From: Streptomyces sp. CG4
Lineage (GTDB): Bacteria; Actinomycetota; Actinomycetes; Streptomycetales; Streptomycetaceae
NCBI RefSeq assembly: GCF_041080655.1
Contig: NZ_CP163525.1
Span: 8,804,001-8,868,000, forward strand
Direction of reading: 5' to 3'
DNA: 64,000 nucleotides
This document shows positions 24,043-30,959 of this stretch, in pieces; the stretch's first letter is position 1; each line of letters opens with the position of its first letter. The position numbers and the translations under genes are program-made. The notes under the pieces were generated by a model. The model was given only the letters and a program-made list of their open reading frames with translations, was not told the DNA's origin and searched no databases.

Positions 24043-24424
24043 TTATTTCTTCTTTATGTGTAGCTCTCGGGCCCGGTCCACGAAGGCCGCGTGCAGGTCC
24101 CGGGCCGCCTGGGGTACGGACACCGCGCGCCGGCGCTGGAGCATCAGCAGCACCCCGGTCGTGTCGGCGGCCGACGGGCGGTGGGTGATCAGGCCGGACC
24201 GCTCCAGTGGGTCCCCGGCGACGCTGAAGTCCGGCAGCACCGTGGCCCGGAGCCCCTCGGCGACCATCAGGTCCTCGACACCGATCACCGGCAGCGAGGC
24301 GAGCGGCCTGTCCGGGCGCGGTCTCGCTCAACGCGGGCTGTGACAGGCGCAGTTCGTCGGCCGCCCGGCGCAGTGAGCCCGGCCGGGTCACCGCCGCTGT
24401 GTATTCCAGCTGTTCGGTCCGCAC
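24043..24424 (-). pseudogene. LysR regulator ghost with internal out-of-frame deletion
   Basis: On the minus strand a GTG at 24424 begins VRTEQLEYTAAV and continues RRAADELRLSQPALSET, the helix-turn-helix of a LysR regulator. The sequence then jumps, one frame away, to LASLPVIGVEDLMVAEGLRATVLPDFSV, ending RELHIKKK with TAA at 24043. This is the distal part of a LysR effector-binding domain. About 130 codons of the hinge and first subdomain are missing, and the two halves are in different frames. The product cannot be functional. The intact gene would probably have been about 300 codons. Confidence 0.8.
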
Positions 24425-24562
24425 CGCCGCAGAATGCGCGGTCAGGAGAACCCGGTTCAAGGGTTTCCCTGTCAACGCCTTCGTGAAATTCAATGGTCCG
24501 GGATACGAGACCGGTCGGGTTTTCCTTGACGGCTCTCACCGGCGGCTGCCACGATCGACGGC

Positions 24563-24646
24563 ATGACGATGCGACTGGACCTCACGCGGCGACGCCACGT
24601 CGACCTCGCGCGCGTCTCCAGCGCCTGCTGTCGCGCCGCGGCCTGA
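24563..24646 (+). CDS. Cys-rich leader peptide upstream of ssu genes (27 aa)
   Basis: A 27-codon frame encodes a peptide with RRRHVDLARVSSACCR at 9-24 and a TGA at 24644-24646. The RRHVDLxRVSSAxCR pattern is that of the short leader peptides found upstream of sulfur-assimilation genes in Streptomyces. Two adjacent Cys codons (TGC TGT) sit near its end. Ribosome stalling on these under cysteine limitation is the likely control mechanism, by analogy with amino-acid attenuators. A second in-frame ATG at 24569 is equally plausible. It lies 264 bases before ssuE, with a strong hairpin between. Confidence 0.75.
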   Translation: MTMRLDLTRRRHVDLARVSSACCRAAA

Positions 24647-24698
24647 TCGTCCGACTCGGCCTCCGATCCGCCGCTCTCCGCTCCGCTCCGGCACCCCC

Positions 24699-24744
24699 CC
24701 GAATTTCCCCACGCTTTTCCGCGCGCCCGGTGCGTGGAATTCGG
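24699..24744 (+). promoter_or_regulatory. Leader hairpin between the Cys peptide and ssuE
   Basis: CCGAATT (24699-24705) pairs with AATTCGG (24738-24744), and CCACGC (24709-24714) pairs with GCGTGG (24732-24737). A three-base bulge (TCC) lies on the 5' side and the loop is 17 bases. The 13 base pairs form a stable stem 52 bases after the leader-peptide stop. It could be the attenuator or an antiterminator partner. No T-tract follows. Confidence 0.5.
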
Positions 24745-24789
24745 CGTGTCCGGAGGCGTGACCGAGCAATTCCGCACCAGGAGTTCCGC

Positions 24790-24843
24790 ATGCCCGCAAC
24801 GCCCGTGAAATGCGCCTGCCGGGTTCCCACTTGGTACTCCTGA
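24790..24843 (+). CDS. Possible second small upstream ORF (17 aa, CxC)
   Basis: ATG at 24790 begins a 17-codon frame, MPATPVKCACRVPTWYS, ending TGA at 24841-24843. AGGAG lies about seven bases upstream, better than the site of ssuE itself. It contains two cysteine codons separated by one alanine. It lies 67 bases before ssuE in the same RNA leader. I know of no family for it, so it may be fortuitous, but the ribosome site and Cys content make it worth noting. Confidence 0.35.
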   Translation: MPATPVKCACRVPTWYS

Positions 24844-24910
24844 CCGCCTTCCCCCACCGGGCGACCGTCCCCGTACGGGTACTTGGCGCACCCCAGAAAA
24901 CGAGGCACCC

Positions 24911-25465
24911 ATGGCCACCGTCCTGTCGGTCTCCGGCAGCCCCTCCGCGACCTCGCGCACCGGTCGGCTGCTGCGCCACCTGGACCAGCGACTGATCGCC
25001 CAGGGTCATGAGGTGATCCCCCTCGACGTCCGCACCGTCCCGGCCGAGGCCCTGTTCGGCGCGGACTTCCGGCACCCGGCGATCGCCCGGGCCGCCGGGC
25101 TGTTCGCCCGTGCCGACGGAGTCCTGATCGGCACACCCATCTACAAGGCGTCGTACTCCGGTGTCCTCAAGGCGCTCCTGGACCTGCTTCCGCAGTACGC
25201 GCTCACCGGCAAGACCGTGCTGCCGCTCGCCACCGGCGGCTCCACCGCGCACGTCCTCGCCATCGACTACGCGCTGCGCCCGGTGCTGCACTCCATGGGC
25301 GCCGCCCATGTGGTTCAGGGGTGGTTCACCCTCGACAAGGACATCACCGTACGCGAGGACGGCTCGCTGACTCTCGCCCCGGCCACGGCGGAGGCGCTCG
25401 GGCAGGTGCTGGACCAGTTCTCCGCCGCCCTGGCCCGCACCCCCGCACTGGCGGAGGCGAGCTGA
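24911..25465 (+). CDS. ssuE: NADPH-dependent FMN reductase, SsuE type
   Basis: The 184-residue protein is a flavodoxin-fold reductase. It has the FMN phosphate-binding motif VSGSPSATSRTGRLL near the N-terminus and GTPIYKASYSGVLKALLDLLPQ at about 77-98, a hallmark of SsuE/MsuE. It supplies reduced FMN to the sulfonate monooxygenase SsuD, encoded about 500 bases downstream. The region between them is an sfnB ghost, so the original operon order was probably ssuE-sfnB-ssuD. The gene follows a leader with Cys-codon peptides, implying regulation by cysteine supply. The ATG has GAGG seven bases upstream. Confidence 0.9.
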   Translation: MATVLSVSGSPSATSRTGRLLRHLDQRLIAQGHEVIPLDVRTVPAEALFGADFRHPAIARAAGLFARADGVLIGTPIYKASYSGVLKALLDLLPQYALTGKTVLPLATGGSTAHVLAIDYALRPVLHSMGAAHVVQGWFTLDKDITVREDGSLTLAPATAEALGQVLDQFSAALARTPALAEAS

Positions 25466-25470
25466 CCGCC

Positions 25471-25860
25471 ATGACCGCACGTGTCATCGCCGACGACACC
25501 GAGGAACAGCGTAAGTTCTTCTGCGGCGCGCTGCCGGCGGGCCGCCGGTTCGGCCACGCGCAGTCCGCGGCCGGCGCCAAGCACGTGCGGGACATCCGCA
25601 ACGGCCTTCTGGGGCGACGACCTGCCGGGGGCGCGCTCGCCGAGGAGGCGGAGCCCGTCCGCACCCGCCACGTCAGGGCCGCCGAGGCCGCGGTGCACAT
25701 GGTGAGCGCTCTGTCCGAGATGGCCGGCACCCGCTCGGCCCTCGACTCCCCGCATCCGCACCGCCCTTGGCGCGACGCCCGCACCCGACCACCACCCCTC
25801 GACGAGACGCTTCGCGCCGCACCCTTCGGATGGCACGACCGGCCCGCTGGAAGGTGCAGC
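25471..25860 (+). pseudogene. sfnB-type acyl-CoA-dehydrogenase-like monooxygenase skeleton
   Basis: An ATG five bases after the ssuE stop begins MTARVIADD, the typical N-terminus of SfnB-type sulfur-acquisition oxidoreductases. It fuses directly to TEEQRKFFCGALPAGRRFG and HAQSAAGAKHVRDIRNGLL from the family's middle, then to LAEEAEPVR and AAEAAVHMVSALSEMAGTRS with PHRPWRDARTR from its C-terminus. The reading frame stays open throughout. Two internal deletions, of roughly 100 and 180 codons, have removed most of the flavin and substrate pocket. About 130 residues remain of the usual 400 or so, so activity is unlikely. The frame has no stop at the natural end and runs on through ssuD in another frame. 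Confidence 0.75.
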
Positions 25861-25960
25861 ACCTCGGCCGGTACGGCTGACCGGCGCCCGGCCGCCCCGA
25901 CGCGGTCCGCTCCGACGGACCACCGCCCGCTTCCACGGACACCCGAGAACGGAGACCCCC

Positions 25961-27103
25961 GTGTCCCTCACCTTCCACTGGTTCCTGCCCACCAACGGCG
26001 ACAGCCGCCATGTCGTCGGTGGCGGCCACGGCACCCCGGCCACCGCCTCCGGTCAGGACCGGCCCCCGACGGTCGCCTACCTGAGCCAGATCGCCCGGGC
26101 CGCCGAGGACCTCGGCTTCCTGGGTGCGCTGACCCCGACCGGTGCCTGGTGCGAGGACGCGTGGCTGACCACCGCCATGGTCAGCCAGAACTCCGAGCGG
26201 CTGAAGTTCCTCGTCGCCTTCCGGCCCGGCTCCGTCTCGCCGACCCTCGCAGCGCAGATGGCGTCCACCTTCCAGCGGCAGACCGGCGGACGGCTGCTCC
26301 TCAACGTGGTCACCGGCGGCGAGAGCCACGAGCAGCGGGCCTACGGCGACTTCCTCGACAAGGACGCCCGGTACCGTCGTACCGGCGAATTCCTGCACAT
26401 CGTGCGGGACTTGTGGGACGGCAAGAGCGTCGATCTGCACGGCGAGCATCTGCAGGTCGAGGAGGCCAGGCTCAGCCGGGTGCCCGACCCCGTGCCCGAG
26501 GTGTACTTCGGCGGCTCCTCGCCCGCCGCCGGCGACGTCGCGGCCCGGTACGCGGACGTGTACCTGACCTGGGGCGAGCCGCCTGCCCAGGTCGCCGCGA
26601 AGATCGCCTGGATCCGCGAGCTGGCCGCCGGGCACGGGCGCAGCCTCCGCTTCGGCATCCGGCTGCACGTCATCACCCGCGACACCTCCGCACAGGCCTG
26701 GGCCGAGGCGGACCGGCTGCTCGACGGCTTCGACCCGGAGACCGTACGGGCCGTCCAGGCGGGCCTCACCCGCAGCGAGTCCGAGGGCCAGCGGCGCATG
26801 CTCGCCCTGCACGGCGGCAGCCGGGAGAGCCTGGAGATCCACCCCAACCTCTGGGCCGGCATCGGCCTGGTGCGCGGCGGCGCCGGCACCGCCCTGGTCG
26901 GCAGCCACGACGAGGTCGCCGAGCGGATCAAGGAGTACCACGCCCTGGGCATCGACGAGTTCGTCCTCTCCGGCTACCCGCACCTGGAAGAGGCGTACTG
27001 GTTCGGCGAGGGCGTGCTGCCCCGGCTCGCCGCACAGGGACTGTGGACGCGTCCGGACGGCAGGACGGCCGCTCCCTCGGCCCAGGTGCCGTTCACGAGC
27101 TGA
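25961..27103 (+). CDS. ssuD: FMNH2-dependent alkanesulfonate monooxygenase (LLM class)
   Basis: The 380-residue protein is a luciferase-like TIM barrel. It contains HWFLPTNGDSRHVVGGGHG at the N-terminus, FQRQTGGRLLLNVVTGG in the centre, and YGDFLDKDARYRRTGEFL after it, the signature order of SsuD. The enzyme uses FMNH2 from SsuE and oxygen to release sulfite from C1-C10 alkanesulfonates in the cytoplasm. The start is a GTG with GGAGA about seven bases upstream. The ssuABC transporter is not in this window. The sequence shows no damage even though the neighbouring sfnB is decayed. Confidence 0.92.
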   Translation: MSLTFHWFLPTNGDSRHVVGGGHGTPATASGQDRPPTVAYLSQIARAAEDLGFLGALTPTGAWCEDAWLTTAMVSQNSERLKFLVAFRPGSVSPTLAAQMASTFQRQTGGRLLLNVVTGGESHEQRAYGDFLDKDARYRRTGEFLHIVRDLWDGKSVDLHGEHLQVEEARLSRVPDPVPEVYFGGSSPAAGDVAARYADVYLTWGEPPAQVAAKIAWIRELAAGHGRSLRFGIRLHVITRDTSAQAWAEADRLLDGFDPETVRAVQAGLTRSESEGQRRMLALHGGSRESLEIHPNLWAGIGLVRGGAGTALVGSHDEVAERIKEYHALGIDEFVLSGYPHLEEAYWFGEGVLPRLAAQGLWTRPDGRTAAPSAQVPFTS

Positions 27104-27131
27104 CCAACTCGCCCTGGCAGACTGCTGGTTC

Positions 27132-27668
27132 ATGACACGAGAACCGAACGCCGCCGGTGCGGCCGTCACCTGGGGTCTGCTGGCCGCGTGGGCTCTGCAC
27201 GACACCGAGGAAGTGGTCATGGTGTCGCGCTGGGTGCGCACTGAGGTGCCGGAGCTGCGCAAGCGGTTCCCGCGGGTGCCGGAGACGGTGTGGCGGCGGC
27301 TGGAGTCCGTGGACGCGCGGGAGTTCACCACCGCGGTCGCCGCGATGGCGGTGGTGCTGGCCGCCGCGTGCGCCGACGGGCAGCGCACCGGGGGCCGGTC
27401 CGCCGTCTACCAGACCGCGCTCAACGCGTTCGGCCTGCACGGCCTGGTCCATCTGGCCCAGGCGGCCGCCCTGCGCGGCTACACCCCGGGCTCCGCGACC
27501 ACGCCCGTGCTCGTCCTGCCCTTCACCGTGTGGGCCCGCGGCCGGCTGCGCCGGTCCGGCGTGCTGCGCCCCACCCGGCCGCGGGAGGTGGCCCAGGGCC
27601 TCGCCTTCGCCGCGGCGGCCACGGTCGCCACCCATGCGCTCGCGCAGGGAGTACTGCGCCGGCGGTGA
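27132..27668 (+). CDS. HXXEE domain membrane protein
   Basis: The 178-residue product carries HDTEE at about 23-27, the HXXEE motif that names this family, at the end of an N-terminal helix (WGLLAAWALHDTEEVVM). About five hydrophobic helices follow, including a second conserved histidine (FGLHGLVHLAQA). The motif suggests a di-iron or metal-dependent membrane enzyme, but no reaction is established for the family. It follows ssuD by 28 bases on the same strand and may be cotranscribed with it. Confidence 0.8.
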   Translation: MTREPNAAGAAVTWGLLAAWALHDTEEVVMVSRWVRTEVPELRKRFPRVPETVWRRLESVDAREFTTAVAAMAVVLAAACADGQRTGGRSAVYQTALNAFGLHGLVHLAQAAALRGYTPGSATTPVLVLPFTVWARGRLRRSGVLRPTRPREVAQGLAFAAAATVATHALAQGVLRRR

Positions 27669-27738
27669 CGGCAGAAGCCTGGTGCGGGCGCCTTCGAACG
27701 CCCGCACCGGTGCTCACGGCGACGGCCGGGGCATCGGC

Positions 27739-28779
27739 TCAAGCACCTCCCAGCGCCCGCAGCTGCGCCGCCCGGGTCTCCGCCGTCTGCCCCTGCACCA
27801 GCAGGAACAGGGCCTCCCGCGCGAACCGCTGGGCGCGGCTGGTCAGGGCCATCGAGCGGCCGCCCCCGGACACCACCGCCGCCGTGGTCGCCGTACGCAG
27901 CACCTCGTACGCCTCCGCGCGCACCGCCAGCCGCTCCGCGACCCGCTCCAGCGGTGCCGGATGATCGGCCAGGGCGTAGGCGCGGCGCCGGACGTCGGCG
28001 AGCCGGGCCGTGAACGGGGCGGCCGTCTCCGCGTCCAGCAGGGACAGGGCGGCCGCCGCGACACCGAAGACCGCCGGACCGGCGTTCAGGGTCCTGGCCC
28101 GGTCACCGGGCGCCCAGCGCTCGTACGGCGTCCGCAGGGCCACCGCCTCCTCGGGCACCCACAGCCCGGCCAACTCCAGCGACACCGTGCGCGCGGCGGT
28201 GAGCGCCGCGAGGCGCATCGGCTGCGAAGCGCGCAGCCCCGGCTGCTCCCGCGCCTCGGCGAACGCGAACAGCACCTCGCCCGCGTCGGTCGCCCCGGCG
28301 AGCAGCAGCACGTCGTTCAGGCCCCATCCGGTGTACCAGGGCACGGTCCCGTCGAACCGCCAGCCGCCGCCCTCCCGGCGCACGCGGACCGGGACGCGAC
28401 GCGGATACGACCGCAGATGCGCGTACGCCACCCCGGACAGCAGCTCACCCCGCGCCAGCGGGCCCAACAGCCGCTCCCGGACCGGGAGTTCGCTCTGCAC
28501 CAAGGTCTGCACCGGCGTGTGGTGCTGGGTCTGCACGAACCACGTCGCACAGCACGCCCCGGACAGGATCTCCGCGATCTCGCGGACCACGTACGGCGGC
28601 GCCCCCGAGCCGCCGTACGCGACCGGAGCGCCCGCCCCGAGCAGCCCCGACGCCTTCACCGCCGCGATGTGGCTCACGGGCACGCCCTCCCGGTCGACCC
28701 GCTCGGCCTCGGGAATCAGCAGGTCCGTGGCGAGCCGGTGGGCGCGGTCGAGGAGCGGGTGTGCGGTGGAGGCTGTCAT
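27739..28779 (-). CDS. Acyl-CoA dehydrogenase family protein
   Basis: The 346-residue protein is a compact acyl-CoA dehydrogenase-like flavoprotein. The N-terminal helical domain includes HIAAVKASGLLGAGAPVAYGG, and the middle beta domain reads WRFDGTVPWYTGWGLNDVLLL. The C-terminal helical bundle includes GGRSMALTSRAQRFAREALFLL. The usual catalytic glutamate could not be placed with confidence. Members oxidise acyl-CoAs or serve as flavin monooxygenases in catabolism, and the substrate is unknown. The ATG at 28779 fits the family's start, although the ribosome site is poor. It diverges from the YciI/ECF sigma pair. Confidence 0.78.
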   Translation of the reverse strand: MTASTAHPLLDRAHRLATDLLIPEAERVDREGVPVSHIAAVKASGLLGAGAPVAYGGSGAPPYVVREIAEILSGACCATWFVQTQHHTPVQTLVQSELPVRERLLGPLARGELLSGVAYAHLRSYPRRVPVRVRREGGGWRFDGTVPWYTGWGLNDVLLLAGATDAGEVLFAFAEAREQPGLRASQPMRLAALTAARTVSLELAGLWVPEEAVALRTPYERWAPGDRARTLNAGPAVFGVAAAALSLLDAETAAPFTARLADVRRRAYALADHPAPLERVAERLAVRAEAYEVLRTATTAAVVSGGGRSMALTSRAQRFAREALFLLVQGQTAETRAAQLRALGGA

Positions 28780-28891
28780 GCGGAAGATTCTTTCGAAGAT
28801 TCCGCCCGGCGCCCTGTCGATCCGGGGGCCGGCCGTTCGTGTAGGAGGTGACGCGAAGCCGTAAGACCCTGAAGTCACCAAGGAGGACATC

Positions 28892-29242
28892 ATGAAGCAC
28901 TACCTGCTCAGCGTGGTCCAGCCGGCCGGCGGCACCCCGCCCGCGCCCGACGCGCTCGCCGCGATCATGCGCGATGTCAAGGCCTTCAACGACGAGCTGC
29001 GCGCCGCCGGAGCCTGGGTGTTCGCCGGCGGTCTGCACGGCCCGGAGACCGCCACGATGCTCCGCCCCCAGGACGGCGACGTACTCATCACCGACGGCCC
29101 CTACGCCGAGGGCAAGGAGTACCTGGGCGGACTCTGCCTGATCCGGGCCGCCGACCTGGACGAGGCGCTGGAGTGGGGCCGCAAGGCAGCCCTGGCGACC
29201 ACGCTGCCCATCGAGGTACGCCCGTTCGTCGACGAGCATTGA
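28892..29242 (+). CDS. YciI/DGPF domain protein (ECF42 partner)
   Basis: The 116-residue protein is a single YciI-like (DGPF) domain with the family signature ITDGPYAEGKEYLGGL at 67-82. Conserved histidine and aspartate residues at the YciI active-site positions are present elsewhere in the domain. The ATG is preceded by a strong AAGGAGG. It lies 13 bases before the sigma-factor gene on the same strand, which is the standard gene pair in ECF42 sigma loci. The biochemical role of DGPF proteins is not settled. Confidence 0.88.
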   Translation: MKHYLLSVVQPAGGTPPAPDALAAIMRDVKAFNDELRAAGAWVFAGGLHGPETATMLRPQDGDVLITDGPYAEGKEYLGGLCLIRAADLDEALEWGRKAALATTLPIEVRPFVDEH

Positions 29243-29255
29243 TGGACGAGCATCG

Positions 29256-30491
29256 ATGAACGACACCGCGGGCATCGAGACCGTCTTCCGTGCCGAGTAC
29301 GGGCGCGCGGTCTCCGTCCTCGTCCGCTTCCTCGGCGACATCGACCTCGCCGAGGAAGCGGTGCAGGACGCCTTCACCACCGCCGTCCGCACCTGGCCGG
29401 AGACCGGTGTGCCACCGAGCCCGGCCGGCTGGATCATCACCACCGCCCGCAACCGCGCCATCGACCGGCTGCGCCGCGAGTCCTCCCGGGACGCCCGGCA
29501 CGCCGAGGCCGCCCGGCTGTACACACCCCACCTGCACACACCTGACCTGCATGCGCCCGACGCACCGGCCGAGGAGAGCCCCGTGCGCGACGAACGGCTC
29601 CGCCTGATCTTCACCTGCTGCCACCCCGCGCTCGCCCCGCAGGCCCGGGTCGCCCTCACCCTGCGCCTGCTCGGCGGCCTGAACACGGCCCAGATCGCCC
29701 GCGCGTTCCTCGTCCCCGAGCCCACCCTCGCCCAACGTCTGGTGCGGGCCAAGGCCAAGATCCGCGATGCGCGCATCCCGTACCGGGTGCCCCGTGACGC
29801 CGACCTGCCCGAGCGGCTCGGCGGCGTCCTGGCCGTCGTCTACCTGATCTTCAACGAGGGCTACACCGGCGACCCCGCCCTGTGCGCGGAGGCGCTCCGT
29901 CTCGGCCGGCTGCTCGCCGCGCTGATGCCGGACGAACCCGAGGTCACCGGGCTGCTCGCGCTGATGCTGCTGACCGAGTCACGGCGGGCCGCCCGGCGGG
30001 ACGCGGACGGCGCCCTCGTACCCCTGCCCGAGCAGGACCGCTCCCGCTGGGACGCGGCGCTCATCACCGAGGGCCAGGACCTGGTCCGGCGCTGTCTGCG
30101 CCGCGGCCGCCCCGGGCCGTACCAGATCCAGGCCGCCATCAACGCCGTGCACAGCGACGCGCCCACCGCCGCCGCCACCGACTGGCGGCAGATCCTGCGC
30201 CTGTACGACCAGCTCATGGCGGTGGCACCGTCCCCGGTCGTCGCCCTGAACCGCGCGGTCGCCGTCGCCGAGACCGAGGGGCCGGCCAGGGCCCTCGACC
30301 TGATCGACACCCTGGACCTCGACCGCTACCACGTGCTCCACGCCGTCCGCGCCGACCTGCTCCGCCGCCTGAACCGCCCCATCGAGGCGGCCACGGAGTA
30401 CACCCGTGCCGCGGCCCTGACCACCAGCGAGGCCGAGCGCGCCCACCTGGAGCGCCGCCGACGGGAGACCGACCCGCCGGCCACGACGTGA
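29256..30491 (+). CDS. ECF42-type RNA polymerase sigma factor
   Basis: The 411-residue protein has sigma region 2 (LVRFLGDIDLAEEAVQDAF and RNRAIDRLRRESSRD), sigma region 4 (LNTAQIARAFLVPEPTLAQ) and a long C-terminal extension with TPR-like helices and the segment LPERLGGVLAVVYLIFNEGY (DUF6596). This architecture together with the adjacent DGPF gene marks the ECF42 group, which lacks an anti-sigma factor and is thought to be regulated through its C-terminal domain. A 14-base near-duplicate (GACGAGCATTGATG then GACGAGCATCGATG) spans the junction with yciI. The 3' end is immediately followed by the 32-bp repeat array. Confidence 0.92.
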   Translation: MNDTAGIETVFRAEYGRAVSVLVRFLGDIDLAEEAVQDAFTTAVRTWPETGVPPSPAGWIITTARNRAIDRLRRESSRDARHAEAARLYTPHLHTPDLHAPDAPAEESPVRDERLRLIFTCCHPALAPQARVALTLRLLGGLNTAQIARAFLVPEPTLAQRLVRAKAKIRDARIPYRVPRDADLPERLGGVLAVVYLIFNEGYTGDPALCAEALRLGRLLAALMPDEPEVTGLLALMLLTESRRAARRDADGALVPLPEQDRSRWDAALITEGQDLVRRCLRRGRPGPYQIQAAINAVHSDAPTAAATDWRQILRLYDQLMAVAPSPVVALNRAVAVAETEGPARALDLIDTLDLDRYHVLHAVRADLLRRLNRPIEAATEYTRAAALTTSEAERAHLERRRRETDPPATT

Positions 30492-30875
30492 CCCGCGTCG
30501 AGCGCGCCCCCAAGGCTGGTCGACCCGCGTCGAGCGCGCCCGCTTGGCCGGCCGGATTCGTGTCGAGTGTGTCCCGATGGTCGGCTGACCGGCGTTGATT
30601 GGCGTTGCCGCAGCTGCGTGACCTGCGTCGAGCGTGCTTTCACGTTCGGCTGACCCGCGTCGAGCGCGCCCGCACGGCTGGCCGATCCGCGTCAAGCGCG
30701 TCCCCACGGTCGGCCGATCCGCGTCGAGCGTGACCCCAGGCGCCGGCAGATCCGCAGCGAGCCCGTCCCGACGAGCGGCCGACCGGTGTCGATGGCGCTG
30801 CCACAGCCACGTGACCTCCGTCGGGACAGCCCCACTGCCACGTGACCCGCGTCACCATGCACTCGCGGAATGAAC
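30490..30875. repeat. Degenerate 12-copy direct-repeat array, period 32-33 bp
   Basis: Twelve copies of a unit starting GA(C/T)CCGCGTCGAGCG begin at 30490, 30522, 30555, 30587, 30620, 30652, 30684, 30716, 30749, 30781, 30813 and 30844. The step is 31, 32 or 33 bases throughout. Copies are 60-90 percent alike by eye and are not separated by unique spacers. The period is not a multiple of three and no long reading frame is convincing, so the array is probably non-coding. It fills the gap between the ECF42 sigma factor and the ALDH gene. The period is close to three helical turns. Confidence 0.8.
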
Positions 30876-30891
30876 TTGAGGACCTGAAAGG

Positions 30892-30921
30892 TTGGCGAGT
30901 ACACCTACCGAGACCTAGGCT
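30892..30921 (+). promoter_or_regulatory. Candidate promoter for the ALDH gene
   Basis: TTGGCG (30892-30897) and TAGGCT (30916-30921) are separated by 18 bases and end 38 bases before the GTG start at 30960. This is a reasonable housekeeping-type promoter directly downstream of the repeat array. Confidence 0.45.
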
Positions 30922-30959
30922 CGGGCCGCACCAGCCCGGGCACCACCAGCGAGGCATCC

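Noticed and set aside
30490..30875. CRISPR array
   Set aside because: The repeats are degenerate and head-to-tail with no unique spacers of uniform length, and no cas genes are nearby.
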